From: Methylovorus menthalis | GTDB lineage: Bacteria > Pseudomonadota > Gammaproteobacteria > Burkholderiales > Methylophilaceae | NCBI RefSeq assembly: GCF_020523625.1 | Contig: NZ_JAJAQH010000006.1 | Coordinates: 1,116,001 to 1,180,000 of the forward strand | Direction of reading: 5' to 3' | DNA: 64,000 nt | In this document: piece by piece, positions 19,101 to 27,103 of the stretch | How positions within the stretch are numbered: position 1 is the first letter of the stretch | How the letters are laid out: every line of letters starts with the position of its first letter | The notes under the pieces: model-generated | Seen by the model: only the letters and a program-made list of their open reading frames with translations | What the model was told of the DNA's origin: nothing | The model's database searches: none | Program-made: the position numbers and the translations under genes

Positions 19101-19611
19101 GCGTGCGCTCGGCCGCCAGCTGGTAATAGGCGGAGGCATCTTCCGTGACCGCAGGTTGCGCGCCAAAGCGGCTCATCAGCGGCATCTGCCGCGCAAGATG
19201 GCTGCTCAGCGAATCAATGGTAAAGATACGCAGGCGCGCCGGATTTTCCAGCAGATGCCAGCCGCGCTGCGCCGCATGTTCCAAGGCATCCTGACCCAGT
19301 GCAAAGGTCATCTGCTTGTGAGGTTGGGGCGGACGTTCGCCACTGGCCGCCATCAGCAGGCTATCGAGAATACGCGCCCGCATCTCGGCTGCCGCTTTGT
19401 TGGTAAAGGTAATGGCGATGATTTCTTCCGGCTCGCGCACGGTAGTCAGCAGCTTGAGGTAGCGCTGGGTCAGCAGCTCGGTTTTACCGGCGCCTGCCGG
19501 GGCCTCGACGATAAAACTTTCCAGTTCCAGTGCACGACGACGGCTCTCATCATCCTGCGCGAGCAGATGGTCTTGTAGCGCGGCTTCATCAGTCAGCATA
19601 TTGTCACTCAT
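16186..19611 (-). CDS. addA: UvrD/AddA-like helicase-nuclease
   Basis: A 1141-residue SF1A helicase of the AddA type, acting in double-strand-break end resection and recombinational repair. Visible motifs are Walker A APAGAGKT (37-44), motif II LVDEFQDTSPGQ, motif III AVGDPMQSIYRFRKA, motif V LMTIHKSKGLEFD and motif VI VLYVAATRTERRLHL. A C-terminal PD-(D/E)XK nuclease domain carries the IDYKS motif around residue 1078, so the nuclease looks active. The start overlaps the stop of the upstream addB-like gene by four bases (ATGA), which implies translational coupling and a two-subunit enzyme. Confidence 0.9.
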   Translation of the reverse strand: MSDNMLTDEAALQDHLLAQDDESRRRALELESFIVEAPAGAGKTELLTQRYLKLLTTVREPEEIIAITFTNKAAAEMRARILDSLLMAASGERPPQPHKQMTFALGQDALEHAAQRGWHLLENPARLRIFTIDSLSSHLARQMPLMSRFGAQPAVTEDASAYYQLAAERTLDLADGSSDAVTQALRYVDNDSLRLTQLLADMLAKRDQWLPYANRTDTRELAEAALQHLIAQDMQEALAAFPVRLQQVLMPIARYAATNLPCEAPIALLRDWETPMPATPNTLPMWLAACELLFTGQDSWRKTVNVNTGFPAVPESKPYKEQLAELIAALQATAGADAALCRLRCLPVLRAGEESWQVVSALAQLLNLAVAQLWFVFQEAREVDFVEISQRALNALADDADAPSDLALRLDYRIQHLLVDEFQDTSPGQVHLLQRLTRGWEAGDGRTLFAVGDPMQSIYRFRKANVGLFLEVAREGIGDIHLTPLQLCRNNRSCPPVVDWINHAFAHVFPREDSIARGAIRYRPFVATRADEVDTGVVMHPLIQGADESNEQLRTREASLMVKLIREEWAAHPQRRIAVLVRARSHLEHLVAGIRRHHRDIRFQAVEIEALAGRQIIQDMLALTHALHHRADRVNWLAILRAPWCGLTLADLHALAASDHRSTIWRLLQQDARLAAMSEDGRQRALHVRGILQEVLAQQGRLPVSRWLHSAWLMLGGPWCLWEPGDVQDVQAFFALVDKLDNQGQFTPTRLAEEVEKLYAAADEAADGRLQLMTIHKSKGLEFDAVILPGLERKTGNQDSPLLLWEEVAIADEEQGSSVELVAAPFVPKGARLDDGPTPYDYLRLLEKERAEHEDARVLYVAATRTERRLHLIATATINAKGEPRPASCSFLQLLWPQVALQFAEALATEGVSETSPQAELTLADFVPPLVRLQQPQMPAILQTATPFTPLWNPGEASESLSLAASLEADIGTLAHRYLELMARQGLPAWPEARIHQAMPAMQRWLQQQGHAEKQARDAAAVVVQLLLTTLCSVDGQWVLQAREGADAEVAWTYADASELKRYVVDRTFMENGVRWIIDYKSVALPADISDAQLRAQVARYRLQLDNYAGLFADQGILVRKAIFFLALGRLVELAAENQLF

Positions 19612-22337
19612 GCGCGGCTCCCGTCTTGCTGAGCCTGCAGGCGTTCAAACTGCAATTGCCGCTCGGGCAGACGCAGCAAGGGCAATACTTCGCAATACTT
19701 GAGAAGCTGAGGATCAGCTACCCGCACCGCGGCCTCGCCGGATTTGAGCTCGCGGGCAATCGCTTGCAGGCTTTCGCGCCAGTGGTCGAGCAAGGTGTGC
19801 CAGTCAGCAAAGCGCTCGGCAGCAAAAATATCGCGTGCCTTGCGATCATCCAGCGTCATCAGCGCAGGCAGGAGCTCCTCACCGGCAATACCGGAAAACG
19901 CGTGCTCCTCGGTGCGCACCATGGCAAAGCTGACGGCTGCCACCTCGCCATCGTCGAGGCTGAATGCGGCATAGGCCGGCAGTTGCGGCTCGGTGATGCG
20001 CGACTCTGCCCAGTTGCGGATATCCGGCTTTTGCCCGGTTTTATAGTCCATGATGAGCACGCGCCCATCCGGCAGCTGGTCAATCCGGTCCAGTACCAGC
20101 CGGATTTCCACGCCTTCAATCATTACCTTGGTGTCGCGTTCGCAATCCAGCACACTGAAATCCACTTCGCGCGTTTTTTCAAAGGCCAGCCAGGCGCTGA
20201 CCAGTTTGATCAGGCGCTCCTGCTCCAGTTGGCAAAACGCTGTCGACAGCGTTTCGTCACGTTCGGCTGCAAAGTCCTGCAAAGCCTGTTGCGCGGCTTC
20301 TGCCAGCGCCATATTCAGTTCTTCGGCATCCAGCGCCTGCAAGTAAGCCAGGTCGCGCCCCTGCCAGAAATGTTGCAGCACACCGTGCACCAGCGTGCCG
20401 CGTTCGGCGGGCTCAAGCCCATTCACCGGGGCTTTCAGCTCACGTGCGCCAAGACGATACTGGTAATACGCCCATGCCGGGCAGATCGCCTGCGCTTTCA
20501 GGAGACCCGTGCCGCCAGACACATGCTCGCCCTCGCTCACGGCTGGTGCCATGTGGTCATCCAGCACTTGCAGGGCCGCGTGTTCACCATGCGCCAGTTG
20601 CTCGGCCAGGGTCTGGGCTTGGGCCCAGTCACCATCGAACACGGGTATATCGCTCAATATCGGGCTCGCGCGCAATTGCCGTTCGCCATCTTTCCATGCG
20701 CTGGAAAACACAATCGACGGTGCGGTATGCAACAAGCGCTGGTGAAGAATGCGGGCAAACGCCGTTTGCACGGCACTGTCAGCATTCGGCACGCCGGCGG
20801 CGCGCTGTACTGTGGCTGGAATAAGCGGGTTAGGTCTGGGTGGTGGTGGCCAGACATGATCATTCATGCCCATCACCCACAGTGCATCCAGCGGGGCTGC
20901 AGCGCCTTCCAGCATGCCCATCACCTGCACGGGGGGATCGCCACTGACTTCGGGCTGGAATATCTGCTCGCGGCAGAGCTCGCCCAAGCGCTGCAGGGCC
21001 TGCATGCCATTCAGCATGTCGCCAAAGACATCCAGCCGCGCCAGGGCTTGCAAGCTGCGCGAAAAAGCCCGCTGGGCCTGGAACTCATGGCTGGAGATAC
21101 TGCGCTCGCCCGGCCATTGCAGGGCAGCCAGCAATTGTTCAAATGCAGCGGCCCACAGCGAAGGCAATTGCCGACGTGGCTGCGCCTCACGTACTGCCCA
21201 GCCTGCCCGCAAATCTTGCAGCAGCTGGCTTATAGGTAGCGGCGTTTCGCCTTCCTGCAGGCGCTCAATCAGGCGTAACAAACGCATCATGCTGACGGTT
21301 TGCGGCAGCCATTGCCGCATGCGACTATCCAGCTGGGCGCGGGCATCCGCCTCGCCCAGGCTGGCCGACCAATAGGGATTAAGCAGCAACACGGAAAAAT
21401 CCTGTTGCTCAATGCGCTGCTGCCAGAAGATACGCAGCAAGGCCAAGGCCGCATGCACCACCGGCTGCGTATTCAACGGCAAGCCCAAGGAAAAGTCATA
21501 GGCGCGATCTGCCTCCACCAGGCCGGGGCGCACAGTAACAGGGTGCAGCACCTCATCCAGCAAGGCGGCAAGCCGCGTGCGCAATTTGCCAAGCTCAGGC
21601 ACCACCAGCCCCAGCCGCGCTTGCGGATGTTCATTTAGCTGCTGCGCGACCCAGGCAACGGCAGCGCGGCATTCGGCTTCCTGAGTATCCAATATGGCAT
21701 GCTGGGCGTTCCCGGGCTGCGGCAGCAAGGTGGCGTAATTGCTCAATGCCACGTCGCGCTGCTGCAACAAATGTTGCAAACGCTGCTCCTGCGGGCCCAG
21801 CCGGTCAAATCCGGCAAACGCCATACTGGTAAGCAAAGGCAGCTGGCCGCGCTCCAGGCAATCCAGCTGCCAAGCCATATAGCGCACAGGCTCCAGCCAG
21901 CCGGATTGGCGGCAACGCTGTATAAAATGCTCGCGCCAGCTCAAGAACTGGCGACTTTCTTCCGTATGGCCGCCCGGTGGAATCTGCAGCTGCCATTCAA
22001 ACATCAGGCGGTGCGCCTCCATGGCGGATTGTGCCATGCCGGGCACATCAAACAAGGCGGCGGCATTGTCGTTCGCCAGCGCCTCTTCAATCACTTGCTC
22101 CCACAGCATGCGCTCCTGCAATTCGCTGAGTACGCCCAGCGGCGCCGTGGCAATATCCACCTCGCCACTGAGGATGGCTTGTTCGGTGACATCATCCAGC
22201 CATTGCTTGAGCGTGAGGGTAGGCAGAGGCTGCCATGCCGACAATCCGCTGGCATGCTGGCGGCGGTCATGATGCAAACGCAAGCTGCGTGCGAGGCGGG
22301 CCGTGGAGCAAAGGATCAGGGCGGGAGAATCGGGCAT
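19608..22337 (-). CDS. AddB-like PD-(D/E)XK nuclease, helicase-dead
   Basis: The 909-residue partner of AddA, resembling the proteobacterial 'probable DNA repair protein' (TIGR03623) family. The C-terminal PD-(D/E)XK nuclease is recognisable from RGTLVHGVLQHF and the catalytic MDYKTG (763-768). The N terminus has no Walker A motif (it begins MPDSPALILCSTARLARSL), consistent with a structural, inactive helicase fold. The four-cysteine iron-sulfur site of Bacillus AddB is not evident: one Cys precedes the nuclease (ICPAWAYYQ) and only one follows near the end (YCEVLPLLRLPERQ). It is first in the addB-addA operon and diverges from greB across 60 bases. Confidence 0.85.
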   Translation of the reverse strand: MPDSPALILCSTARLARSLRLHHDRRQHASGLSAWQPLPTLTLKQWLDDVTEQAILSGEVDIATAPLGVLSELQERMLWEQVIEEALANDNAAALFDVPGMAQSAMEAHRLMFEWQLQIPPGGHTEESRQFLSWREHFIQRCRQSGWLEPVRYMAWQLDCLERGQLPLLTSMAFAGFDRLGPQEQRLQHLLQQRDVALSNYATLLPQPGNAQHAILDTQEAECRAAVAWVAQQLNEHPQARLGLVVPELGKLRTRLAALLDEVLHPVTVRPGLVEADRAYDFSLGLPLNTQPVVHAALALLRIFWQQRIEQQDFSVLLLNPYWSASLGEADARAQLDSRMRQWLPQTVSMMRLLRLIERLQEGETPLPISQLLQDLRAGWAVREAQPRRQLPSLWAAAFEQLLAALQWPGERSISSHEFQAQRAFSRSLQALARLDVFGDMLNGMQALQRLGELCREQIFQPEVSGDPPVQVMGMLEGAAAPLDALWVMGMNDHVWPPPPRPNPLIPATVQRAAGVPNADSAVQTAFARILHQRLLHTAPSIVFSSAWKDGERQLRASPILSDIPVFDGDWAQAQTLAEQLAHGEHAALQVLDDHMAPAVSEGEHVSGGTGLLKAQAICPAWAYYQYRLGARELKAPVNGLEPAERGTLVHGVLQHFWQGRDLAYLQALDAEELNMALAEAAQQALQDFAAERDETLSTAFCQLEQERLIKLVSAWLAFEKTREVDFSVLDCERDTKVMIEGVEIRLVLDRIDQLPDGRVLIMDYKTGQKPDIRNWAESRITEPQLPAYAAFSLDDGEVAAVSFAMVRTEEHAFSGIAGEELLPALMTLDDRKARDIFAAERFADWHTLLDHWRESLQAIARELKSGEAAVRVADPQLLKYCEVLPLLRLPERQLQFERLQAQQDGSRA

Positions 22338-22397
22338 ATAAAGATGGAATCAGATGGGCAATTAACCGGACTCAAGGTTAACATATAGGCCACTCAG

Positions 22398-22907
22398 ATG
22401 GCGCGAAGCGATATGGCAGACCAGAAAAATTACATTACGCCGGAAGGCTACGCCACCCTCAAGGCGGAATTCGAACAGCTCTACAAGATTGAGCGCCCCA
22501 AGGTTGTGAGCGATGTCTCGTGGGCGGCGAGCAATGGCGACCGCAGCGAAAATGGCGATTATATCTATGGCAAAAGACGCCTGCGCCAGATCGATTCGCG
22601 GCTGCGTTTTCTGATGAAAAGCATGGACCTGGCCGTAATCGTCGACCCCAAAGAGCAGCAGTCGCTGGAGAAGGTATTTTTTGGTGCCTGGGTATCGCTT
22701 TACTCACTGCAGCGCGACATCGAGCACCATTACCGCATCGTTGGTCAGAATGAGCTCGACCCGACCCGTGGCTATATCAGCTGGATTTCGCCGCTCGCCC
22801 GCGCCATGCTGGGCAAACAGATCGGGGATGTGGTCCGGGCGCAAACGCCCGCCGGTGAGGAGAGCTACGAAATCATTGATATCCGTTACAGCCCGCCCGA
22901 AAGCTGA
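22398..22907 (+). CDS. greB: Transcription elongation factor GreB
   Basis: GreB (169 residues) enters the RNA polymerase secondary channel and stimulates cleavage of backtracked transcripts. The N-terminal coiled coil begins ITPEGYATLKAEF and has the acidic tip NGDRSENGDYIYGKRR, the residues that hold the catalytic metal. The C-terminal FKBP-like domain ends RYSPPES. An alternative ATG at 22413 (MADQKNY) would trim five residues; GAAG four bases upstream of it is a possible ribosome-binding site, so the true start is unsettled. earP follows after 19 bases, suggesting an operon. Confidence 0.94.
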   Translation: MARSDMADQKNYITPEGYATLKAEFEQLYKIERPKVVSDVSWAASNGDRSENGDYIYGKRRLRQIDSRLRFLMKSMDLAVIVDPKEQQSLEKVFFGAWVSLYSLQRDIEHHYRIVGQNELDPTRGYISWISPLARAMLGKQIGDVVRAQTPAGEESYEIIDIRYSPPES

Positions 22908-22926
22908 ACGGACACTGGACGCACGC

Positions 22927-24051
22927 ATGACGGACAAGCGACAACGCTGGGATATCTTCTGCCGCATCGTCGATAACTACGGCGACATCGGCGTTTGCTG
23001 GCGCCTGGCCCGCCAACTGGCCCATGAGTATTCACTGGATGTCAGGCTGTGGGTCGATACCTTGCCGGTGGCACAACGTCTGCTACCAGCGCTGGATACG
23101 CAGCTGTCCGAGCAGGTGCTGGATGGGGTCACCATCGCTCACTGGTCGCCGGAATTTCAATTTGACCGGATAGCCGATGTCGTGATCGAGGCATTTGCCT
23201 GCGAGTTGCCCGAGCCCTACATCAACGCCATGGTCGCGCATGCGCCGGTATGGATCAACCTGGAATATCTCAGTGCAGAGGCCTGGGTGGAAGAGTTTCA
23301 CCTGCAGCCCTCCCCTCACCCCCGACTAGCGCTCAAGAAAACATTTTTCTTCCCAGGCTTTACGGAAAACACGGGGGGGCTATTGCGCGAACGCCGCTTG
23401 ATGGAAGACAGAGATACCGCGCCAGCATTGTCCACCGCCGCTTTCAGCATGGCGGTGACGCCTGCCAATGCCTTGCGGGTTTCGCTGTTTGCCTATCCGC
23501 AAGCGAGCCTCGCCGCCTTGTTCACCGCCATGGCGAATGGCGACAGACCGGTGGCGTGCCTGATACCGGAAAGCAGCCTGCTGGCCCCTGTCAGCCAGTT
23601 TTTTGGCACAGAAAAACTCCTGCCCGGTGATCATTATTCGCAAGGTACGCTAAGCATCCATATCCTGCCATTTCTCAGCCAGGCGCAGTATGACCAGCTC
23701 TTGTGGTCGTGCGATCTCAATTTTGTGCGGGGGGAAGACAGTTGGATCCGCGCCATCTGGGCAGGACGCCCTTTTATATGGCAACCCTATATTCAGAGCG
23801 AGGATACGCACCTGGTCAAGCTGGAAGCGTTTTTGCAACGCTACCTGCCGCCACTGCAAACGGAAGCCGCCGATGTCTGGAGATCGTTTCATCGGCAATG
23901 GGCGCAACTGCAACTGGCAGCCGAGAGCTGGCCCCAACTGGTGCATGCCTTGCCCGCCATTCAGCAGCATGCAAAGCAGCAATCGCAAGCCCTTGCTGCA
24001 CAAGACGATCTGGCGGCCAAGCTAGTGATTTTTGTGAGAAATTTTCAATAA
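22927..24051 (+). CDS. earP: EF-P arginine rhamnosyltransferase EarP
   Basis: EarP (374 residues) transfers rhamnose from dTDP-rhamnose to an arginine of elongation factor P, activating it for polyproline translation. It is a GT-B-fold enzyme. Conserved features are the N-terminal FCRIVDNYGDIGVCWRLARQ with Asp16 and Asp20 and the C-terminal GEDSWIRAIWAGRPFIWQPY with Glu270 and Asp271, which match the residues known to be needed for activity. The next gene is efp, and its product carries the arginine that EarP requires. I start at the ATG at 22927, because upstream codons in the same frame overlap greB. Confidence 0.96.
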   Translation: MTDKRQRWDIFCRIVDNYGDIGVCWRLARQLAHEYSLDVRLWVDTLPVAQRLLPALDTQLSEQVLDGVTIAHWSPEFQFDRIADVVIEAFACELPEPYINAMVAHAPVWINLEYLSAEAWVEEFHLQPSPHPRLALKKTFFFPGFTENTGGLLRERRLMEDRDTAPALSTAAFSMAVTPANALRVSLFAYPQASLAALFTAMANGDRPVACLIPESSLLAPVSQFFGTEKLLPGDHYSQGTLSIHILPFLSQAQYDQLLWSCDLNFVRGEDSWIRAIWAGRPFIWQPYIQSEDTHLVKLEAFLQRYLPPLQTEAADVWRSFHRQWAQLQLAAESWPQLVHALPAIQQHAKQQSQALAAQDDLAAKLVIFVRNFQ

Positions 24052-24058
24052 TCTAGGG

Positions 24059-24064
24059 TATAAT
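24059..24064 (+). promoter_or_regulatory. Predicted -10 element of an efp promoter
   Basis: TATAAT lies 8 bases past the earP stop and 47 bases before the efp ATG. The -35 region is poor (TTGTGA at 24032-24037, 21-base spacer), so this is a tentative internal promoter allowing efp to be expressed apart from greB-earP. Confidence 0.45.
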
Positions 24065-24111
24065 TCGCGGCTTTTTACACTTCACCCTTTTTAAGGTCGC
24101 AGGACAACACA

Positions 24112-24669
24112 ATGAAAACAGCTCAGGAACTTCGCGTAGGCAACGTATTTATGGTGGGTAACGATCCCATGGTCGTACTCAAAGCCGAATACAGCAAATC
24201 GGGCCGCAACTCTTCCGTGGTCAAGATGAAATTCAAGAATCTGCTCACCGAATCCCCGAGCGAAGCGGTTTACAAAGCCGATGACAAGTTTGATGTTGTC
24301 GTGCTGGAAAAGAAGGAAGTGAGCTACTCCTACTTTGCTGACCCGATGTACGTGTTCATGGATACCGAATACAACCAGTACGAAATCGAAGCCGAAACCA
24401 TGGCCGATGCCCTGAGCTTCCTGGAAGACGGCATGCAATGTGAAGTGGTGTTCTACAACGGCAAGCCTATCTCCGTTGAACTGCCAAACTCGGTGGTTCG
24501 CGAAATCACCTACACCGAGCCAGCGGTCAAGGGCGACACCTCCGGCAAGGTAATGAAGCCTGCCCGTATCTCCACCGGTTTTGAACTGCCAGTACCTTTG
24601 TTCTGCGACATCGGCGACAAGATCGAAATCGATACCCGCACGCTGGAATACAAGAACCGCGTCAAGTAA
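24112..24669 (+). CDS. efp: Elongation factor P (rhamnosylated type)
   Basis: EF-P (185 residues) binds stalled ribosomes between the P and E sites and speeds formation of Pro-Pro bonds. Domain I carries the tip loop [10 protein letters not shown] with Arg32, the residue rhamnosylated by EarP; most other bacteria have Lys here, modified by EpmA/B or left bare. The OB-fold domains II and III end with the conserved [20 protein letters not shown]. Its position directly behind earP fits this modification route. AGGTCGCAGGA lies upstream of the ATG. Confidence 0.98.
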   Translation: MKTAQELRVGNVFMVGNDPMVVLKAEYSKSGRNSSVVKMKFKNLLTESPSEAVYKADDKFDVVVLEKKEVSYSYFADPMYVFMDTEYNQYEIEAETMADALSFLEDGMQCEVVFYNGKPISVELPNSVVREITYTEPAVKGDTSGKVMKPARISTGFELPVPLFCDIGDKIEIDTRTLEYKNRVK

Positions 24670-24705
24670 GCGATACACTGCATTTCATGGTGGCACTCAC
24701 CATGC

Positions 24706-24732
24706 AAAAAGGGAGCTTCGGCTCCCTTTTTT
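24706..24732 (+). terminator. Rho-independent terminator of efp
   Basis: An 11-bp stem (AAAAAGGGAGC, 24706-24716, with 24721-24731) closed by a stable TTCG tetraloop and ending in a T-run. It lies between convergent efp and the leftward TIGR03915-like gene, so it may be used from both sides. Confidence 0.92.
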
Positions 24733-24742
24733 ATTTGCGCCC

Positions 24743-25648
24743 CTACTCGATGATTCCATCATCAGGTTTCCGCTTGTAGCCAACTATTTTCCGCTTGGGC
24801 ACTTCTGGGTGCCTATCCAGCATGGCCTGGGTACGCGCTCCTGCCTCGGCAATCAACTCTTCAATCAGCTCGGCTTCGGGCAGATTGTGCCAGTATTTTT
24901 TCGGCATTTCCTTTTGCATGGCCTTGAGTTTGAGCCGTGCCGGATTGAAAATATGCCGGTAGTAACTCAGCCACAGCGCCTCACTGGCATCCTCTTCCTG
25001 CAAGGCTTCCGGCTTGCCGCCCGGCAAGAAGTGCAAGGATTTGCCATCCCAACGCATGCCCATGCGCGGGCTCATGATGGTCCAATCCATCGTGGTGAAT
25101 CTGCCAATAAAAAAAGGCGCAATCTCCGCCATGATGTGATGCTCAGGCTCAAACCAGGCCAGGTAGCGTGGATGCCCGTCCAGAACGGTTTCACGAAAGC
25201 GCACAAAGGCTTTCATCTTGTGCTTGTCGCGCCCCACCGCTTTCGCCATAGCATGCAGGCGGGCAACATCGGCATCGCCGGTCAGCCGCATCAGCCCGCG
25301 CTCAAGCTGGCAACGCCATAGCACCCGGTAGAGCAAGCCAAACCGCTCTGCCGATGAATGCAAAATGACAGCGCGAGCAAGCTCGACAAACTGCCGTGAC
25401 ACCATCAGCCGCTGGCCTTCCATGGGTGGTGGTGCCTGCCCGGCTGAGTCAGGCACGGACTCCGCGGATGCCATGGAAAAAATATCGCGCTGGACTATAC
25501 AATTTTGAGTAGCGTTTTCAATAGACTCCTCGGCCGGCCTGACACACCAGTACACATCGTGCGGGGCCACGCCTGACAGAATCAGGCGGCGTGCCGCATC
25601 GCGCCAGCCTTCCATATCGGTTTCATGCTGGAGATAAACCGTTTCCAT
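24743..25648 (-). CDS. TIGR03915-like DNA metabolism protein
   Basis: A 301-residue protein matching the family that always neighbours a putative DNA-repair radical SAM enzyme (TIGR03915 next to TIGR03916). It has no membrane segment. Recognisable parts are YWCVRPAEE near the N terminus, KMKAFVRFRET in the centre, EPEHHIMAEIAPFFIGRF, and a basic C terminus (KRKIVGYKRKPDD). In some bacteria this domain is fused to a UdgX-like uracil-DNA glycosylase; that domain is absent here. It lies 5 bases after the radical SAM gene, on the same strand. Biochemical role unknown; a link to DNA modification or repair is inferred from family context. Confidence 0.8.
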   Translation of the reverse strand: METVYLQHETDMEGWRDAARRLILSGVAPHDVYWCVRPAEESIENATQNCIVQRDIFSMASAESVPDSAGQAPPPMEGQRLMVSRQFVELARAVILHSSAERFGLLYRVLWRCQLERGLMRLTGDADVARLHAMAKAVGRDKHKMKAFVRFRETVLDGHPRYLAWFEPEHHIMAEIAPFFIGRFTTMDWTIMSPRMGMRWDGKSLHFLPGGKPEALQEEDASEALWLSYYRHIFNPARLKLKAMQKEMPKKYWHNLPEAELIEELIAEAGARTQAMLDRHPEVPKRKIVGYKRKPDDGIIE

Positions 25649-25653
25649 ATCGA

Positions 25654-26889
25654 CTACAGGAATAATCCCAATTGCTGCGGCATGGTTGGCGTTTCTTTCA
25701 GCTGGGCAGGCAGGCTGGCTGCATCCAGCGTGGCGCCGGGGTGATGGTCAGGCAGTTGAATGAACGGCAGCATGCGGTTGACCGGCGCCCGCATGCGCAC
25801 CAGATCATCCAGCCGCACTGCCCTTACGCGGCGTGCCGAGAGAATACGCTGCACATTACGTACGCCCAGGCCTGGAACCCTTAGCAGTGTGGCTTTAGGG
25901 GCACGGTTGATATCAACCGGGAACATGGCGCGATTCTGCAAGGCCCAAGCGGTCTTCGGATCCATGTCCAAGGCCAGCATGCCTTGCTCACCGGTGATGA
26001 TTTCATGGGACTCAAAACCGTAAAACCGCATTAGCCAATCGGCCTGATACAGCCTGTGCTCGCGCACCAGCGGCGGTGATTGTAAGGGCAACACCGGGCT
26101 TGCATCCGGAATGGGGCTGAACGCCGAGTAATACACGCGCCGCAAACGATACTGGCCATAGAGGTCGGCGCTGGTGCTGAGGATGGTTCTGTCATCCGTG
26201 GCATCGGCCCCGACGATCATCTGGGTGCTTTGACCTCCGGGGGAAAAGCGCGGCGGGCGCTTGCCCGTGAGGGTTTTATCTTTGCTCGCATCAATGCGCT
26301 CACGCAATCGGGCCATGGAAACACGAATCGCCACGCCATCTTTTTCTGGTGCCAGGGTCGACAGGCTCGCCGCCGTGGGCAGCTCAATATTGATACTTAG
26401 CCGGTCTGCATAACGCCCGGCACGCGCCAGTAGCTCAGGGCTGGCATCGGGGATGGTTTTCAGATGGATATAACCGCGAAAATCATGCTCTTCACGCAGC
26501 ACGCGCGCCACTTCCACCACCTGCTCCATGGTGTAATCCGGGCTCTGGATAATGCCGGAGCTGAGAAACAGGCCTTCGATATAGTTACGGCGATAAAACG
26601 ACAAGGTCAGCTGTACCACCTCATCAATGCTGAAGCGCGCCCGTGGCACATTGCTGGTGACCCGGTTAACGCAGTAAACGCAGTCATACAGACAAAAATT
26701 CGTCAGTAGAATTTTCAGTAGCGAAATGCAACGACCATCCGGCGCATAGCTATGGCAAATGCCCATGCCTGTGGTGGAGCCTATGCCTTTGCCATCGCGC
26801 GAGTTGCGTTGCTCGGTACCGCTCGAGGCACACGAGGCATCGTATTTGGCGGCATCTGCCAATATTTCCAACTTCTGTTTTAGCTGCAT
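25654..26889 (-). CDS. Putative DNA modification/repair radical SAM protein
   Basis: A 411-residue radical SAM enzyme (TIGR03916 type). The [4Fe-4S] cluster motif CLYDCVYC uses Cys66, Cys70 and Cys73. The C-terminal part has a helix-hairpin-helix (LLRVPGLGVRNVQRILSARR), a DNA-binding motif that supports action on nucleic acid. The substrate is unknown. I start at the ATG at 26889 (MQLKQKLEILADAAKYDASC); an in-frame TTG 39 bases upstream is a poorer candidate. It heads a two-gene operon with its partner and diverges from the Cache-CheW gene. Confidence 0.87.
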   Translation of the reverse strand: MQLKQKLEILADAAKYDASCASSGTEQRNSRDGKGIGSTTGMGICHSYAPDGRCISLLKILLTNFCLYDCVYCVNRVTSNVPRARFSIDEVVQLTLSFYRRNYIEGLFLSSGIIQSPDYTMEQVVEVARVLREEHDFRGYIHLKTIPDASPELLARAGRYADRLSINIELPTAASLSTLAPEKDGVAIRVSMARLRERIDASKDKTLTGKRPPRFSPGGQSTQMIVGADATDDRTILSTSADLYGQYRLRRVYYSAFSPIPDASPVLPLQSPPLVREHRLYQADWLMRFYGFESHEIITGEQGMLALDMDPKTAWALQNRAMFPVDINRAPKATLLRVPGLGVRNVQRILSARRVRAVRLDDLVRMRAPVNRMLPFIQLPDHHPGATLDAASLPAQLKETPTMPQQLGLFL

Positions 26890-27103
26890 GAATCTATTGT
26901 ACGTTCGTTCACTCCAGCTGCCTAGCAAGTGAAAATTTGCATCGCATTGTGCTTCGGCAACTACCGATTTGTTGGTGCTAATGGCAGAAAAAACAACGCT
27001 GGAGAGCGCTGGTTATAGCAATAACACCCCTGTCAACATCAACGGGCACAAGTTTTGCTATATATTTCTACGCGCCGTACCCATACAAGAAAGTGAGCCT
27101 TCT

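Noticed and set aside
18364-21239. Two long open frames (404 and 569 codons) on the plus strand opposite addA and addB.
   Set aside because: They are antisense to well-conserved genes with catalytic motifs, have Gln/His/Arg-rich low-sense compositions and no recognisable domain.
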